NCBI GenBank assembly: GCA_902493375.1
Contig: CABUPH010000003.1
Span: 62,001 to 126,000 of the forward strand
Direction of reading: 5' to 3'
DNA: 64,000 nucleotides
DNA from: an uncultured Collinsella sp.
GTDB lineage: Bacteria > Actinomycetota > Coriobacteriia > Coriobacteriales > Coriobacteriaceae
Shown here one piece after another: positions 1 to 8,566 of the stretch. Made by a program: the position numbers and the translations under genes. Below the pieces are notes generated by a model, which saw only the letters and a program-made list of their open reading frames with translations, ran no database searches and was not told where the DNA came from. Position 1 is the first letter of the stretch. Each line of letters starts with the position of its first letter.

Positions 1-159
1 ATTGCCCTTGCCGTGCGCAGCAATGCCCCCATGTTTGTGGAGGACGACATCATGAATCGCCTGGGCACCGTATCGCCGCACGCCGAGGAAGTCGACGACG
101 AGCAAGAGTTCGAAAAGTTCGATGAGTTCGTCCACACGCTTTCGCCCGATGATTTTTAA
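1..159 (+). CDS. Bifunctional nuclease (DUF151) family protein, C-terminal fragment
   Basis: Frame 1 is open from the window edge to TAA at 157-159. The 52 residues begin IALAVRSNAPMFVEDDIM, which resembles the end of the bifunctional nuclease (BFN/DUF151) domain, where a D-A-(I/L)-A-L-A-x-R pattern is followed by a short P-(I/M)-F-V strand. An acidic tail (EEVDDEQEFEKFDEF) follows. The catalytic part lies outside the window, so nothing can be said about activity. The next gene may start directly at 160, which suggests translational coupling. The family call rests on a short motif only. Confidence 0.6.
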   Translation: MALAVRSNAPMFVEDDIMNRLGTVSPHAEEVDDEQEFEKFDEFVHTLSPDDF

Positions 160-549
160 ATGCTCGGCAAGCACGCGACGGAGTGCGCGCTCATGAGCGC
201 CGGAGTTTCTGCCGAGGCGGCTGCGATCGCCCGCGAGGCCCAGATGCGCTCTGAGGCGTCCGAGGCGGCACGTATTGCCTACGTGACGCAGGCCCGCACG
301 CTTCGCGAACGCCGCGGCTCGTTTATCAAGATGGTTGTCATCTCCGCCCTTGTCGCGGCAATCTGTTCGCGCCTTCGTGGTACAGTTGGTGCGCTTGGGT
401 TTTCGATCTCTACGGGCCTTGTGATCTGGGGCGTGGTCGATGCGGTCATGCTGACCAGCCAGATCAAGGTGCTCGACAAGCGCGCGGCGGACATGATGCG
501 CGCCCGCGATGCCGCTGCTAAGATCGCCGCCGAGGCACAAGAACTGTAA
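160..549 (+). CDS. Hypothetical membrane protein with two predicted TM segments
   Basis: A 129-residue protein not recognised as any named family. Residues 1-55 are Ala/Glu/Arg-rich and probably helical (EAAAIAREAQMRSEASEAAR). Two hydrophobic stretches follow, about residues 57-72 and 75-98, joined by a short basic turn. A second Ala-rich charged helix ends the protein (DKRAADMMRARDAAAKIAAEA). This looks like a helical hairpin in the membrane with cytoplasmic coiled ends. The ATG at 160 abuts the upstream stop; an internal ATG at 193 is an alternative start. It lies between the nuclease gene and another small unknown gene, on the same strand. Function unknown. Confidence 0.6.
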   Translation: MLGKHATECALMSAGVSAEAAAIAREAQMRSEASEAARIAYVTQARTLRERRGSFIKMVVISALVAAICSRLRGTVGALGFSISTGLVIWGVVDAVMLTSQIKVLDKRAADMMRARDAAAKIAAEAQEL

Positions 550-579
550 CGACGCCAGACTCGATGGGAAGGTCTAAAG

Positions 580-1029
580 ATGGCAGAGGATATGCAGGAC
601 GCCGGTAACGTCTCCTCCGAGCTCGACGCCATGGTGTGCGATCTGATCGGTGCGTTCTTGGACGACCTTGCCGCCGGTGAAAACCCTGGCGTGGTCGTGG
701 CAATTGAGGACGCCGCTTCCAACCGTTATCTGGCGGCGCTCGATGAGGATGGCGAAGAGGCGTGCCTCGAGGCGGCCACCAACTTTATCTCCGAGCACAA
801 GATGGGTCTTAAGGACGAGGGGCTGGGCCGTATCGCCCGCTATGCCATCGGCTATACCGGCTGCGTCGAGATTGACGGCGGCTATCACGATGCTCTGCTC
901 GTGAGTTTCTTTGAGACGACGCTCGAGAGCGGTTTTTCGGCATATGTGCTGTATGAGGGCATGGGCGCCGGCGATGGTTTTATGTGGAGCGACCCTGAAC
1001 CTGCAGGTGAGGAAACCCCTCTCATCTAA
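580..1029 (+). CDS. Hypothetical acidic cytoplasmic protein
   Basis: A 149-residue acidic protein with no signal peptide or membrane segment and no family I recognise. The start ATG at 580 is preceded by GGAAGG about ten bases upstream. The body alternates helical and beta-like segments (ENPGVVVAIEDAAS, ARYAIGYTGCVEI, DALLVSFFETTLES) and ends in a Pro/Glu tail. It is codirectional with the two genes upstream, with a 30-bp gap, so the three may be cotranscribed. A GC-rich hairpin (CCCGCC/GGCGGG near 1073-1099) separates it from typA. Function unknown. Confidence 0.55.
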   Translation: MAEDMQDAGNVSSELDAMVCDLIGAFLDDLAAGENPGVVVAIEDAASNRYLAALDEDGEEACLEAATNFISEHKMGLKDEGLGRIARYAIGYTGCVEIDGGYHDALLVSFFETTLESGFSAYVLYEGMGAGDGFMWSDPEPAGEETPLI

Positions 1030-1146
1030 AATCGCTAAAATAAACGAGTTTTCGGTAAAAGGCTCAATATTCCCGCCGAGCGTTGTGTTGCTGGGCGGGT
1101 CGCATACGCGTGCCGTTTGTGTATAGATAGAAGATAGGGGAACTAC

Positions 1147-2985
<1,839 letters not shown>

Positions 2986-3013
2986 GCGCTGGGCTTTATA
3001 GCGTCTAACAAGA

Positions 3014-3047
3014 AAGGGCGTCGACCGCGATGGTCGGCGCCCTTTTT
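3014..3047 (+). terminator. Rho-independent terminator of typA
   Basis: GGGCGTCGACC and GGTCGGCGCCC form an 11-bp stem with one internal mismatch around a 5-nt loop, followed by TTTTT. It lies 28 bases after the typA stop. Confidence 0.85.
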
Positions 3048-3072
3048 GTGCACGGGGATTGAGCTGGTCTGC

Positions 3073-3107
3073 ACCACCACAAAGGTGCTTGGCACCTTTG
3101 TGGTGGT
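3073..3107. repeat. CCACCACAAAGG palindrome, copy A1
   Basis: Perfect 16-bp arms (ACCACCACAAAGGTGC and its complement) around a 3-nt loop. It lies between the convergent ends of typA and the bactofilin-like gene. The same arm sequence recurs at 36332, 37757, 39371, 42021 and, degenerate, at 49066. This copy has no adjacent T-run, unlike the copies at 36332 and 37757. Confidence 0.85.
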
Positions 3108-3113
3108 TGGCGG

Positions 3114-4259
3114 CTAAGCGGTGGGGAGTCCCGGCGTGTTGGCCGGCTGCTGCGGCTTGAGGCGGGCGTTGTGCCAGATGATTTGGATGATGTAGCCGAG
3201 TGTAAAGACGAAGGCTACGCCGCTGATGAAATCACCTATGAGGGGGATTGCCGTAAGCGCGCCCGCGGCGATGCCACCTACGGCCGCCATGGCGTAGCGG
3301 TTTTGGCTGTGTCCGACCATGCGGGCGATCGCGCACCCCGCAAAGGCACTCGACACCAATGCGATGCCGATAACGCCGCACAAGAGGGTTCCGGCAAGCG
3401 ACAGACCAGCGATAGAGATAATCAACAGTAGGACGGCGGGGGCGATAGCAATCGTGCCCAGGAGACCGCTCACCCACAGGGGCGTGGGGCGCTGGTGGAG
3501 CATGCCAGCGGCGCCGTCGGTCGCGCGCGGAAAGACGAGCTCGAGCAGCAGGGCGACAAAGCAGGTCGAGAGTGCCGCGGCGACGATGCCGCCGATGACA
3601 TCGTTAACGGTGGAAGTATCCTCGTTCTCGGTGCGGTCGATCTTGAGCGCGCCGACCTCGGCTCCCGCGGTGCGCTCGGGGTCCTCGGAGACGTGCGCGT
3701 TTACGGTGCCGGTGATGTGGGCGTTTTTGCCCAGGACGAGCTTGTCGGCCCAAACCTCAACATCGCCCTCGACGGTGCCATCGATAGTCACCGTATCGCC
3801 CGCAAGCGCTGCCGACTTGGTAGAGCCGCGCAGGGCAACCGTCTCGCCTATCGCATAGAAACAGTTGGCGGTGCTGTCGGAATTGAGTACGACATGCTGG
3901 CCGGCAACGGTCACGCTGCCATCAACCGTGGTCTTGGCGATATCGATGGTGCGTGCCGCCAGACGGACGGCGCCGCCCACCGTGCAGTCGCGGATCGAGA
4001 GGGTATCGCCCGCGGCGATGATATCGCGGTTGATGGACGCATCGTCTAGGTTAAGGCTTTGGCCGGCCCAGTACAGGTCACCCTCGGCGCCAGATGGATT
4101 GACGTCATTGTCGGTCGCAAGTACGTTTCCAGCGGTGTCCGTACCGGCGAACGACGCCGTGGGGAGCGCGGTGAGCGCCAGCGCGATGAGTGCGAACAGG
4201 ATGGTGATGCGGCCCCACGCTTTACGGCGCTGGGTCGACGGGAATTGATTACAGGGCAT
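3114..4259 (-). CDS. Bactofilin-like (polymer-forming) membrane protein
   Basis: A 381-residue protein if started at the ATG at 4259, which has AAGGA six bases upstream; an in-frame TTG lies 16 codons earlier without such support. The N-terminus is a basic stretch plus a hydrophobic segment ending PTASFAG, a likely signal peptide. Residues about 45-185 are short beta-repeats (GGAVRLAARTIDI, VDGSVTVAGQHVVL, VEGDVEVWADKLVL) like the right-handed helix of bactofilins. The C-terminal half carries several hydrophobic segments (AALSTCFVALLLELVF, GTIAIAPAVLLLIISIAG, AAVGGIAAGALTAIPLIG, FVFTLGYIIQIIW). It may be an extracytoplasmic or membrane scaffold. The bactofilin label is by pattern only. Confidence 0.6.
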   Translation of the reverse strand: MPCNQFPSTQRRKAWGRITILFALIALALTALPTASFAGTDTAGNVLATDNDVNPSGAEGDLYWAGQSLNLDDASINRDIIAAGDTLSIRDCTVGGAVRLAARTIDIAKTTVDGSVTVAGQHVVLNSDSTANCFYAIGETVALRGSTKSAALAGDTVTIDGTVEGDVEVWADKLVLGKNAHITGTVNAHVSEDPERTAGAEVGALKIDRTENEDTSTVNDVIGGIVAAALSTCFVALLLELVFPRATDGAAGMLHQRPTPLWVSGLLGTIAIAPAVLLLIISIAGLSLAGTLLCGVIGIALVSSAFAGCAIARMVGHSQNRYAMAAVGGIAAGALTAIPLIGDFISGVAFVFTLGYIIQIIWHNARLKPQQPANTPGLPTA

Positions 4260-4365
4260 AGTGAATCCTTCGTCAGATGCTCGATATGCACCTAACAGGG
4301 TACCCAACGCGTGGGCGCTCTAAAAGAGCGTCTCGGTTGCATTTCGAAGGATGAGGCCGCGCAAT

Positions 4366-5055
4366 CTACTTTTTGCGGTGCAAAAAGCGGGCGATGTCTT
4401 CCTCGGTGGGGCTTTTGATGTCAAAGCGCAGTGACAGCCAACGTAGCCCCATAGTTATCGCAACGCATACGATCAACGCAGTGATGTTGCTGACGACGCC
4501 GCTCATGACAAGGCATACATAGCTTGCCGAGCCGGCAATGGCTGCGATGGCATAGAAGTTGGTGCGCTGGAAAATGCCCGGCACCACGCCCATAAAGCTG
4601 TCGCGCAACATGCCACCGCCCACCGCGGTAAAAAAGCCCATCATGATGCACACCGCCGGCGCAAAGCCGTAGACCAGCGCCTTGTCTGCTCCGGTGGCGG
4701 CATAGATGCCGACCGAGATAATGTCGAGCAGGGGGATGAGTTTTTCGGGTTTGTCGACGATTGCCGGGAAAATGTAGATGATGGCTGCCGTGGCAATGGA
4801 GAGCGGGAGCGCCATCGGCTGGTTGAGGATGTAGACGTTGCCCACCTGCAGCGTCATATCGCGCAAAAGACCGCCGCCCAGGCCGCAAACCACGGCGAGC
4901 GCGACGGCGCCCACCAGGTCGAGCTTGTGCTCGCGCGCGACCAGAACGCCCGAGATCGACGCCGCGACAACAGCGAACATCTCGAGCCAAAAGGGGATAG
5001 CGACCATGGCATCCGAGGCGTGTGCGGTAACGGTCATAGCGGCGACGACGGGCAA
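4366..5055 (-). CDS. TRIC-type channel / UPF0126 family membrane protein
   Basis: A 229-residue polytopic protein with two internally repeated units, each containing a glycine-rich G-G-G-(L/M)-L-R-D motif (GLGGGLLRDMTL near residue 60 and AVGGGMLRDSFMG near residue 145). That duplicated motif is the hallmark of the UPF0126/TRIC family of small cation channels (YicG/YadS type). About seven hydrophobic segments are visible. The start is taken as TTG at 5055 because AAGGA sits seven bases before it; the first internal ATG (5037) has no ribosome-binding site. It is transcribed divergently from nothing obvious; the palindrome at 5167 and the nuclease-like gene lie upstream. The substrate ion is not predictable. 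Confidence 0.8.
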   Translation of the reverse strand: MPVVAAMTVTAHASDAMVAIPFWLEMFAVVAASISGVLVAREHKLDLVGAVALAVVCGLGGGLLRDMTLQVGNVYILNQPMALPLSIATAAIIYIFPAIVDKPEKLIPLLDIISVGIYAATGADKALVYGFAPAVCIMMGFFTAVGGGMLRDSFMGVVPGIFQRTNFYAIAAIAGSASYVCLVMSGVVSNITALIVCVAITMGLRWLSLRFDIKSPTEEDIARFLHRKK

Positions 5056-5166
5056 GATGGGGTCCTTCTGATTGTGGGTTTAGACAATGCCCGTACATAG
5101 TACATGGTTGGCGGGCGTGGCGACCCTATTGCTCGGTAAACGGTCGGGACTGGATGCGGGCGTAGA

Positions 5167-5240
5167 CACCAAACGTGTACATCAGCCTCCAAAGATGTCA
5201 AAAAATGTCGGTTTTGGAGGGTGATGCACATGTTTTGGTG
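5167..5240. repeat. 74-bp palindrome, left flank of nuclease-like gene
   Basis: Imperfect inverted repeat with arms CACCAAACGTGTACATCA and TGATGCACATGTTTTGGTG, an inner CTCCAAA/TTTGGAG step and an AT-rich core. The core (CTCCAAAGATGTC onwards, 33 nt) occurs again at 6388-6420 as the reverse complement with a single base difference. The right edge is 18 bases from the stop codon of the gene at 5259-6266. Confidence 0.8.
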
Positions 5241-5258
5241 TGGCGCGCTGGGATGACG

Positions 5259-6266
5259 CTACTCGGAAGGCGTGTCTTCGCCCTGCGCGCGCTTCCAGTT
5301 GCGGATAAGTGCCTTGCGCAGTTCGTTCTGCTTTCGCTGGTACTCGGCGTCCGTGCAGCGGGGCATACCGAGTGCTTCGCGAATGCTGTTCATGGCGCGG
5401 TGAAAGGCAAGTTGACTTGCGAACTGTGCCGAGGTGAGCGTAACGATTCGATATCCCATTTGGGCGAGTACGGCCTCTCGTTCCGCGTCCGCTCCCTTGC
5501 GTTCGACCTCATCGTGAAAGCCGCCCTTATATTCGATGCCGAGTTCTCTGCGCTTATAGGTAATGAGGGCATCGATTTTGAGCGTTCGGGCCTTTGTGCA
5601 ATGCCAGAGACGTTGAGGGATTTCGAGCGGTTTGTTGAGTTCGATACCTCGGATGCCAACGCCGCCTTCGCTTGTAGGGAGCGAGAGGGCGATGGACGAT
5701 GCGGTCTCCATGGGCGAGGCTGAGTGGTCGTAGATGTGTCTGAGCGCGAGTCTGGCGCGTGTGGCGCCGGGTTTGCCGGGGTGCCGATCGAGCAGCTCGA
5801 CAATTTCGTCCTTGGAGGTGGTGGCTGGTTGCTCGGTGTAAGGGTCAGAGGAATTGAGCCCCATGCGATAGTCGCCGCAAACTTCGTAACCATACTCGAG
5901 GTATTCGATTCTATCCATCCATTCGGCAGCGAGCACGAAGGTGAAGGCTTCGTCGGTGATAAAGATGCCGGGCGTCAACTCGTCAATATGCTCGTAGGGT
6001 AGGTTTTGGCCGAGAACGTGGCAAGTGACACCGTTGGTGCGAATTCGCTCGAAAGCAAATACTACGGAGATGTCGATAGTCTTGAGCATGGTGGACGGAA
6101 TGCCGCAGTCGGTAAGTGCCTGCCGAATGCGCGCGATGCGTTGCTGGGTAGAGAGGCCCCGCACACCTATCTGGTAGTCGCGTTGTGCGACGGCTTGAAC
6201 CAGGTTCCGCGATGCATGATGGACGAGCCACGCCGTTTTATGCGAAATGAGAACAGGAGTATCCAT
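5259..6266 (-). CDS. PD-(D/E)XK (DUF559/Vsr-like) endonuclease-domain protein
   Basis: A 335-residue protein starting at the ATG at 6266, supported by AGAGG seven bases upstream. The N-terminal two thirds (about residues 1-215) carry LSHTSAWLxHH-like and YGYEVCGDYRM motifs of an actinobacterial family of unknown role, reminiscent of AbiEi-type regulators. Residues about 240-300 hold the nuclease core: IDALITYKRRELGIEYKGG gives D-x(12)-E-x-K spacing, and EREAVLAQMGYRIVTLT matches the following helix and strand of DUF559/Vsr-like nucleases. GC content is visibly lower than in neighbouring genes. It is bracketed by two mutually inverted palindromes (5167-5240, 6371-6437), so it looks like a small cassette. 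Nuclease activity is inferred, not shown. Confidence 0.65.
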   Translation of the reverse strand: MDTPVLISHKTAWLVHHASRNLVQAVAQRDYQIGVRGLSTQQRIARIRQALTDCGIPSTMLKTIDISVVFAFERIRTNGVTCHVLGQNLPYEHIDELTPGIFITDEAFTFVLAAEWMDRIEYLEYGYEVCGDYRMGLNSSDPYTEQPATTSKDEIVELLDRHPGKPGATRARLALRHIYDHSASPMETASSIALSLPTSEGGVGIRGIELNKPLEIPQRLWHCTKARTLKIDALITYKRRELGIEYKGGFHDEVERKGADAEREAVLAQMGYRIVTLTSAQFASQLAFHRAMNSIREALGMPRCTDAEYQRKQNELRKALIRNWKRAQGEDTPSE

Positions 6267-6370
6267 TGGGGACCTCTCGCTTCGAGCTGACACCAAGCTC
6301 TTATGTCCGTTGAGGTGGGGAAATATACCGGATAAGAGCAAATCGACTCATGCTCGCTGCGCGTCATATG

Positions 6371-6437
6371 CAAACGTGTACATCACACTCCAAAAACGAC
6401 ATTTTTTGACATCTTTGGAGGGTGGTGTACATGTTTG
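6371..6437. repeat. 67-bp palindrome, right flank of nuclease-like gene
   Basis: Arms CAAACGTGTACATCA and its near-complement TGGTGTACATGTTTG, inner CTCCAAA/TTTGGAG step. Its core is the reverse complement of the core at 5167-5240 (32 of 33 bases). It begins about 105 bases upstream of the start codon of the flanked gene. Confidence 0.8.
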
Positions 6438-6469
6438 AGATATGGGCTGGGATCGAACGCGATGGGGGC

Positions 6470-6644
6470 GTGGTTGAATGGGAGGGATGTCCAAATTTTG
6501 AGCGAAGCTCAAAATTTATCCGGTCGGCTTACGCTGACCGCGCTGCGCTAAAAACGCGCCACTGGCGCGTTTTCTTTACGCTTTGCGCCCTGGCGGGTTC
6601 GAATCCCTCCTCCTCCGCCGTATTTGCTTGTAAGGGACTTAAAA
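6470..6644 (+). other. Non-coding stretch: three hairpins and an orphan tRNA-Ser 3' end
   Basis: No convincing gene. Bases 6595-6619 are identical to the last 25 bases before the terminal A of the tRNA-Ser at 6684-6774, but on the opposite strand. GTGGTTGAATG at 6470-6480 resembles the D-arm of the same tRNA. Between them lie three consecutive perfect or near-perfect hairpins: 6493-6517 (11-bp stem, loop GAA), 6521-6540 (8 bp) and 6553-6571 (8 bp, loop ACT). It may be a broken tRNA-Ser copy holding an insertion, or an integration scar. Confidence 0.5.
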
Positions 6645-6672
6645 GAAAAAAGCTCCCATTCTTGGGAGCTTT
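6645..6672 (-). terminator. Terminator of tRNA-Ser(CGA)
   Basis: Read on the minus strand, AAAGCTCCCA and TGGGAGCTTT form a 10-bp stem with a 4-nt loop followed by TTTTTC, directly downstream of the tRNA. Confidence 0.8.
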
Positions 6673-6683
6673 CTCAACCAAAA

Positions 6684-6774
6684 TGGCGGAGGAGGAGGGA
6701 TTCGAACCCTCGTGACCTTATACAGGCCAAACGGTTTTCGAGACCGCCGCATTCAACCACTCTGCCACCCCTCC
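6684..6774 (-). tRNA. tRNA-Ser (anticodon CGA)
   Basis: A 91-nt class II tRNA. The acceptor stem GGAGGGG pairs with CTCCTCC (one G-T). The anticodon stem-loop is GCGGT-CTCGAAA-ACCGT, giving anticodon CGA after U33. A long variable arm is present, followed by the T-arm GAGGG-TTCGAAT-CCCTC and an encoded CCA. Confidence 0.95.
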
Positions 6775-6782
6775 GCGTGGGG

Positions 6783-6814
6783 TAAAAACAAAGCAGGCTC
6801 GAAGGCCTGCTTTG
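6783..6814 (-). terminator. Terminator between the two tRNA-Ser genes
   Basis: On the minus strand CAAAGCAGGC and GCCTGCTTTG pair (10 bp) and are followed by TTTTT. It sits nine bases downstream of tRNA-Ser(GGA), so the two tRNAs may be only partly cotranscribed. Confidence 0.75.
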
Positions 6815-6822
6815 GAATTAAC

Positions 6823-6913
6823 TGGCGGAGAGTCAGGGATTTGAACCCTGGAGACGCTTTTGACGCCTACACGATTTCCAATCGTGCTCCTTCGGCCACT
6901 CGGACAACTCTCC
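6823..6913 (-). tRNA. tRNA-Ser (anticodon GGA)
   Basis: A 91-nt class II tRNA. The acceptor stem is GGAGAGT/ACTCTCC, the anticodon stem-loop CACGA-TTGGAAA-TCGTG (anticodon GGA), with a long variable arm, the T-arm CAGGG-TTCAAAT-CCCTG and an encoded CCA. Confidence 0.95.
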
Positions 6914-6929
6914 GTTAAATGCGAAAGTC

Positions 6930-6957
6930 AGTATACACGAGGAATCGCAAAGTGCAA
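6930..6957 (-). promoter_or_regulatory. Sigma-70-type promoter for the tRNA-Ser genes
   Basis: Minus strand: TTGCAC (6952-6957), 16-bp spacer, TATACT (6930-6935), ending 16 bases before the first base of tRNA-Ser(GGA). Both hexamers are close to consensus. Confidence 0.7.
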
Positions 6958-7363
6958 ACAGAAAAGTTGGCATTTTTTAAAACGCTTGGCCGCACTTGGC
7001 GTTGCAGTGGGGTTTGAGGTGCCAAAAAACGGCTTCCGACCAGCGTGGTTGATCAACTCAATTGTTCAAAAGGGGTATTCATAAGCGACTTGGCGATGAA
7101 TTTAAAAATCTTTGGGTGGTGCTGTGGACCACTGGTATGCATTTTGCGACCACAGCCTTGTGTCCGTTGACCTGCGGCTTGGCTCAGCTTGTCCCCGCGG
7201 CATCGTATCTTGTCCACAAATCCGTCAAGCTCTTGGTCGGCATTTGGTTGGAATGCGCATGAAACGTGGTGCGAGCATGGGCATATGTGGAGGTCATGAG
7301 GTTGTAGCTGCATATTCTTGCGGCCTGGGAGGTTGAAAGATATTATTACCAAGTCTTTTCCTG
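6958..7363. other. Non-coding interval before the ribosomal-protein operon
   Basis: No gene with plausible start and codon use was seen. It contains TTGTCCACA at 7210-7218, the form of DnaA box common in actinobacteria, and on the other strand a one-mismatch copy (TGTGGACCA, 7123-7131). There is no AT-rich unwinding region or box cluster. The rpsF operon promoter must lie within it or just downstream but was not identified with confidence. Confidence 0.4.
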
Positions 7364-7390
7364 CTTCAGGCGCACCTTCACGACCTGAAG
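7364..7390 (+). promoter_or_regulatory. Leader hairpin of rpsF operon, candidate S6:S18 binding element
   Basis: CTTCAGG and CCTGAAG form a 7-bp stem with a 13-nt loop (CGCACCTTCACGA), 27 bases upstream of the rpsF start. In many bacteria an S6:S18 complex represses this operon by binding a stem-loop in this position. Position and a loop rich in conserved-looking bases suggest this role; the consensus was not checked by covariance model. Confidence 0.35.
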
Positions 7391-7417
7391 CCACATTTGC
7401 CCAGAGGAGGTGACAAT

Positions 7418-7711
7418 ATGAAGGCTTATGAACTGCTGTTCTTTGTTGACCCGTCGCTCGACCCCGAGACCCGTCTCGCTGTTATGAAGCGTATCGATAC
7501 CACGATCGCTGAGGGCGCTGGCAAGGTCGACTCCGTTGACGAGTGGGGCAAGCGCAAGCTCGCCTACGAGATCAACGACCTCACCGATGGTGACTACACC
7601 CTCATCAACTTCCACGCAGATCCTACCCAGATCGCCGAGCTTGATCGCGTCCTGCGCATCACCGACGCTGTGGTCCGCCACATGATCGTCCGTCGCGACG
7701 ACCAGGAGTAA
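7418..7711 (+). CDS. rpsF: 30S ribosomal protein S6
   Basis: A 97-residue small-subunit protein that pairs with S18 on the platform of the 30S subunit. The typical N-terminal beta strand MKAYELLFFVDPSLD and the RRDDQE end are present. The start is ATG at 7418 with AGGAGG seven bases upstream; an in-frame TTG at 7397 lies before that ribosome-binding site and is not used. It is the first gene of the rpsF-ssb-rpsR-rplI operon, 48 bp before ssb. Confidence 0.97.
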   Translation: MKAYELLFFVDPSLDPETRLAVMKRIDTTIAEGAGKVDSVDEWGKRKLAYEINDLTDGDYTLINFHADPTQIAELDRVLRITDAVVRHMIVRRDDQE

Positions 7712-7759
7712 GACTGTCGTTTTGGACTGGGCTTGTGCCCCAAGAGGAAGTAGTGAGTT

Positions 7760-8212
7760 ATGAGCATCAATCGAGTGAACATCACCGGTAACCTCACCCG
7801 CGATCCCGAGCTGCGCGCCACCGCCGGCGGAACCCAGGTTCTGTCCTTTGGCGTTGCCGTGAACGATCGTCGCCGCAACGCGCAGACTGGCGAGTGGGAG
7901 GACTATCCCAACTTTGTCGACTGCACCATGTTCGGCACCCGCGCCGAGGCCGTGAGCCGTTTCCTGGCAAAAGGAAACAAGGTCGCGATCGAGGGCAAGC
8001 TGCGCTACAGCTCTTGGGAGCGCGACGGCCAGCGCCGGAGCAAGCTTGAGGTCATCGTCGATGAGATCGAGTTTATGAGCTCCCGTGGTGGCCAGGGTGG
8101 CTACGATCAGGGCGGTTACGCCCCCGCAGCTCCCGCGCCCGCAGCACGTCCTGCCGCACCGGTGGCTACGCCGCCCGCGGTCGACGTCTACGATGAGGAC
8201 ATCCCGTTCTAA
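7760..8212 (+). CDS. ssb: Single-stranded DNA-binding protein
   Basis: A 150-residue SSB. Residues 1-108 form the OB fold (MSINRVNITGNLTRDPEL, KGNKVAIEGKLRYSSWE). A Gly/Gln then Pro/Ala-rich linker follows, and the acidic tip YDEDIPF is the conserved docking peptide for replication and repair partners. It lies between rpsF and rpsR, the classical arrangement, so it is made together with the ribosomal proteins. Length and the tail motif are normal. Confidence 0.97.
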   Translation: MSINRVNITGNLTRDPELRATAGGTQVLSFGVAVNDRRRNAQTGEWEDYPNFVDCTMFGTRAEAVSRFLAKGNKVAIEGKLRYSSWERDGQRRSKLEVIVDEIEFMSSRGGQGGYDQGGYAPAAPAPAARPAAPVATPPAVDVYDEDIPF

Positions 8213-8284
8213 GGGTTGTTCACCTATTTTTGAGTGAGAGGCGGCTTCGGTTCGCCGAAGTTGCCAAATGAAAGGTATTTTGAC

Positions 8285-8551
8285 ATGGCTAATGATTTTT
8301 CTGCACGTCAGCCGCGTCGTAAGTACTGCCAGTTCTGCAAGGAGAACACTGAGTTCATCGACTATAAGGACACTCAGCTTCTCCGTAAGTACATGACCGA
8401 CCGTGGCAAGATCAAGCCCCGTCGCGTCACTGGCGCTTGCACGCAGCATCAGCATGACATCGCCAACGCCATCAAGCGCGCCCGCGAGATGGCTCTCCTG
8501 CCGTACACCGTCCCCGTGGTTTCCTCTCGTGGCAACCGCGACCGCGGCTAA
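8285..8551 (+). CDS. rpsR: 30S ribosomal protein S18
   Basis: An 88-residue protein with the core signature RKYCQFCKENTEFIDYKD and the RNA-binding segment GKIKPRRVTGACTQHQHDIANAIKRAREMALLP (seen in overlapping parts). The start is ATG at 8285, preceded by GAAAGG. An upstream in-frame ATG at 8234 would add 17 residues not found in S18 and is rejected. The CxxC near the N-terminus and Cys in TGACTQ suggest a zinc-binding type of S18. Confidence 0.97.
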   Translation: MANDFSARQPRRKYCQFCKENTEFIDYKDTQLLRKYMTDRGKIKPRRVTGACTQHQHDIANAIKRAREMALLPYTVPVVSSRGNRDRG

Positions 8552-8566
8552 GAAGGGAGACGCATC

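Noticed and set aside
6422..6715. Open frame of 97 codons across 6422-6715
   Set aside because: It runs through the palindrome, three RNA-like hairpins and into the tRNA-Ser gene, so it cannot be a real coding region.
7012..7363. Small open frames before rpsF on both strands (for example 7062-7262 and 7112-7336)
   Set aside because: No ribosome-binding sites, overlapping frames on both strands and no plausible protein composition; treated as leader and intergenic DNA.
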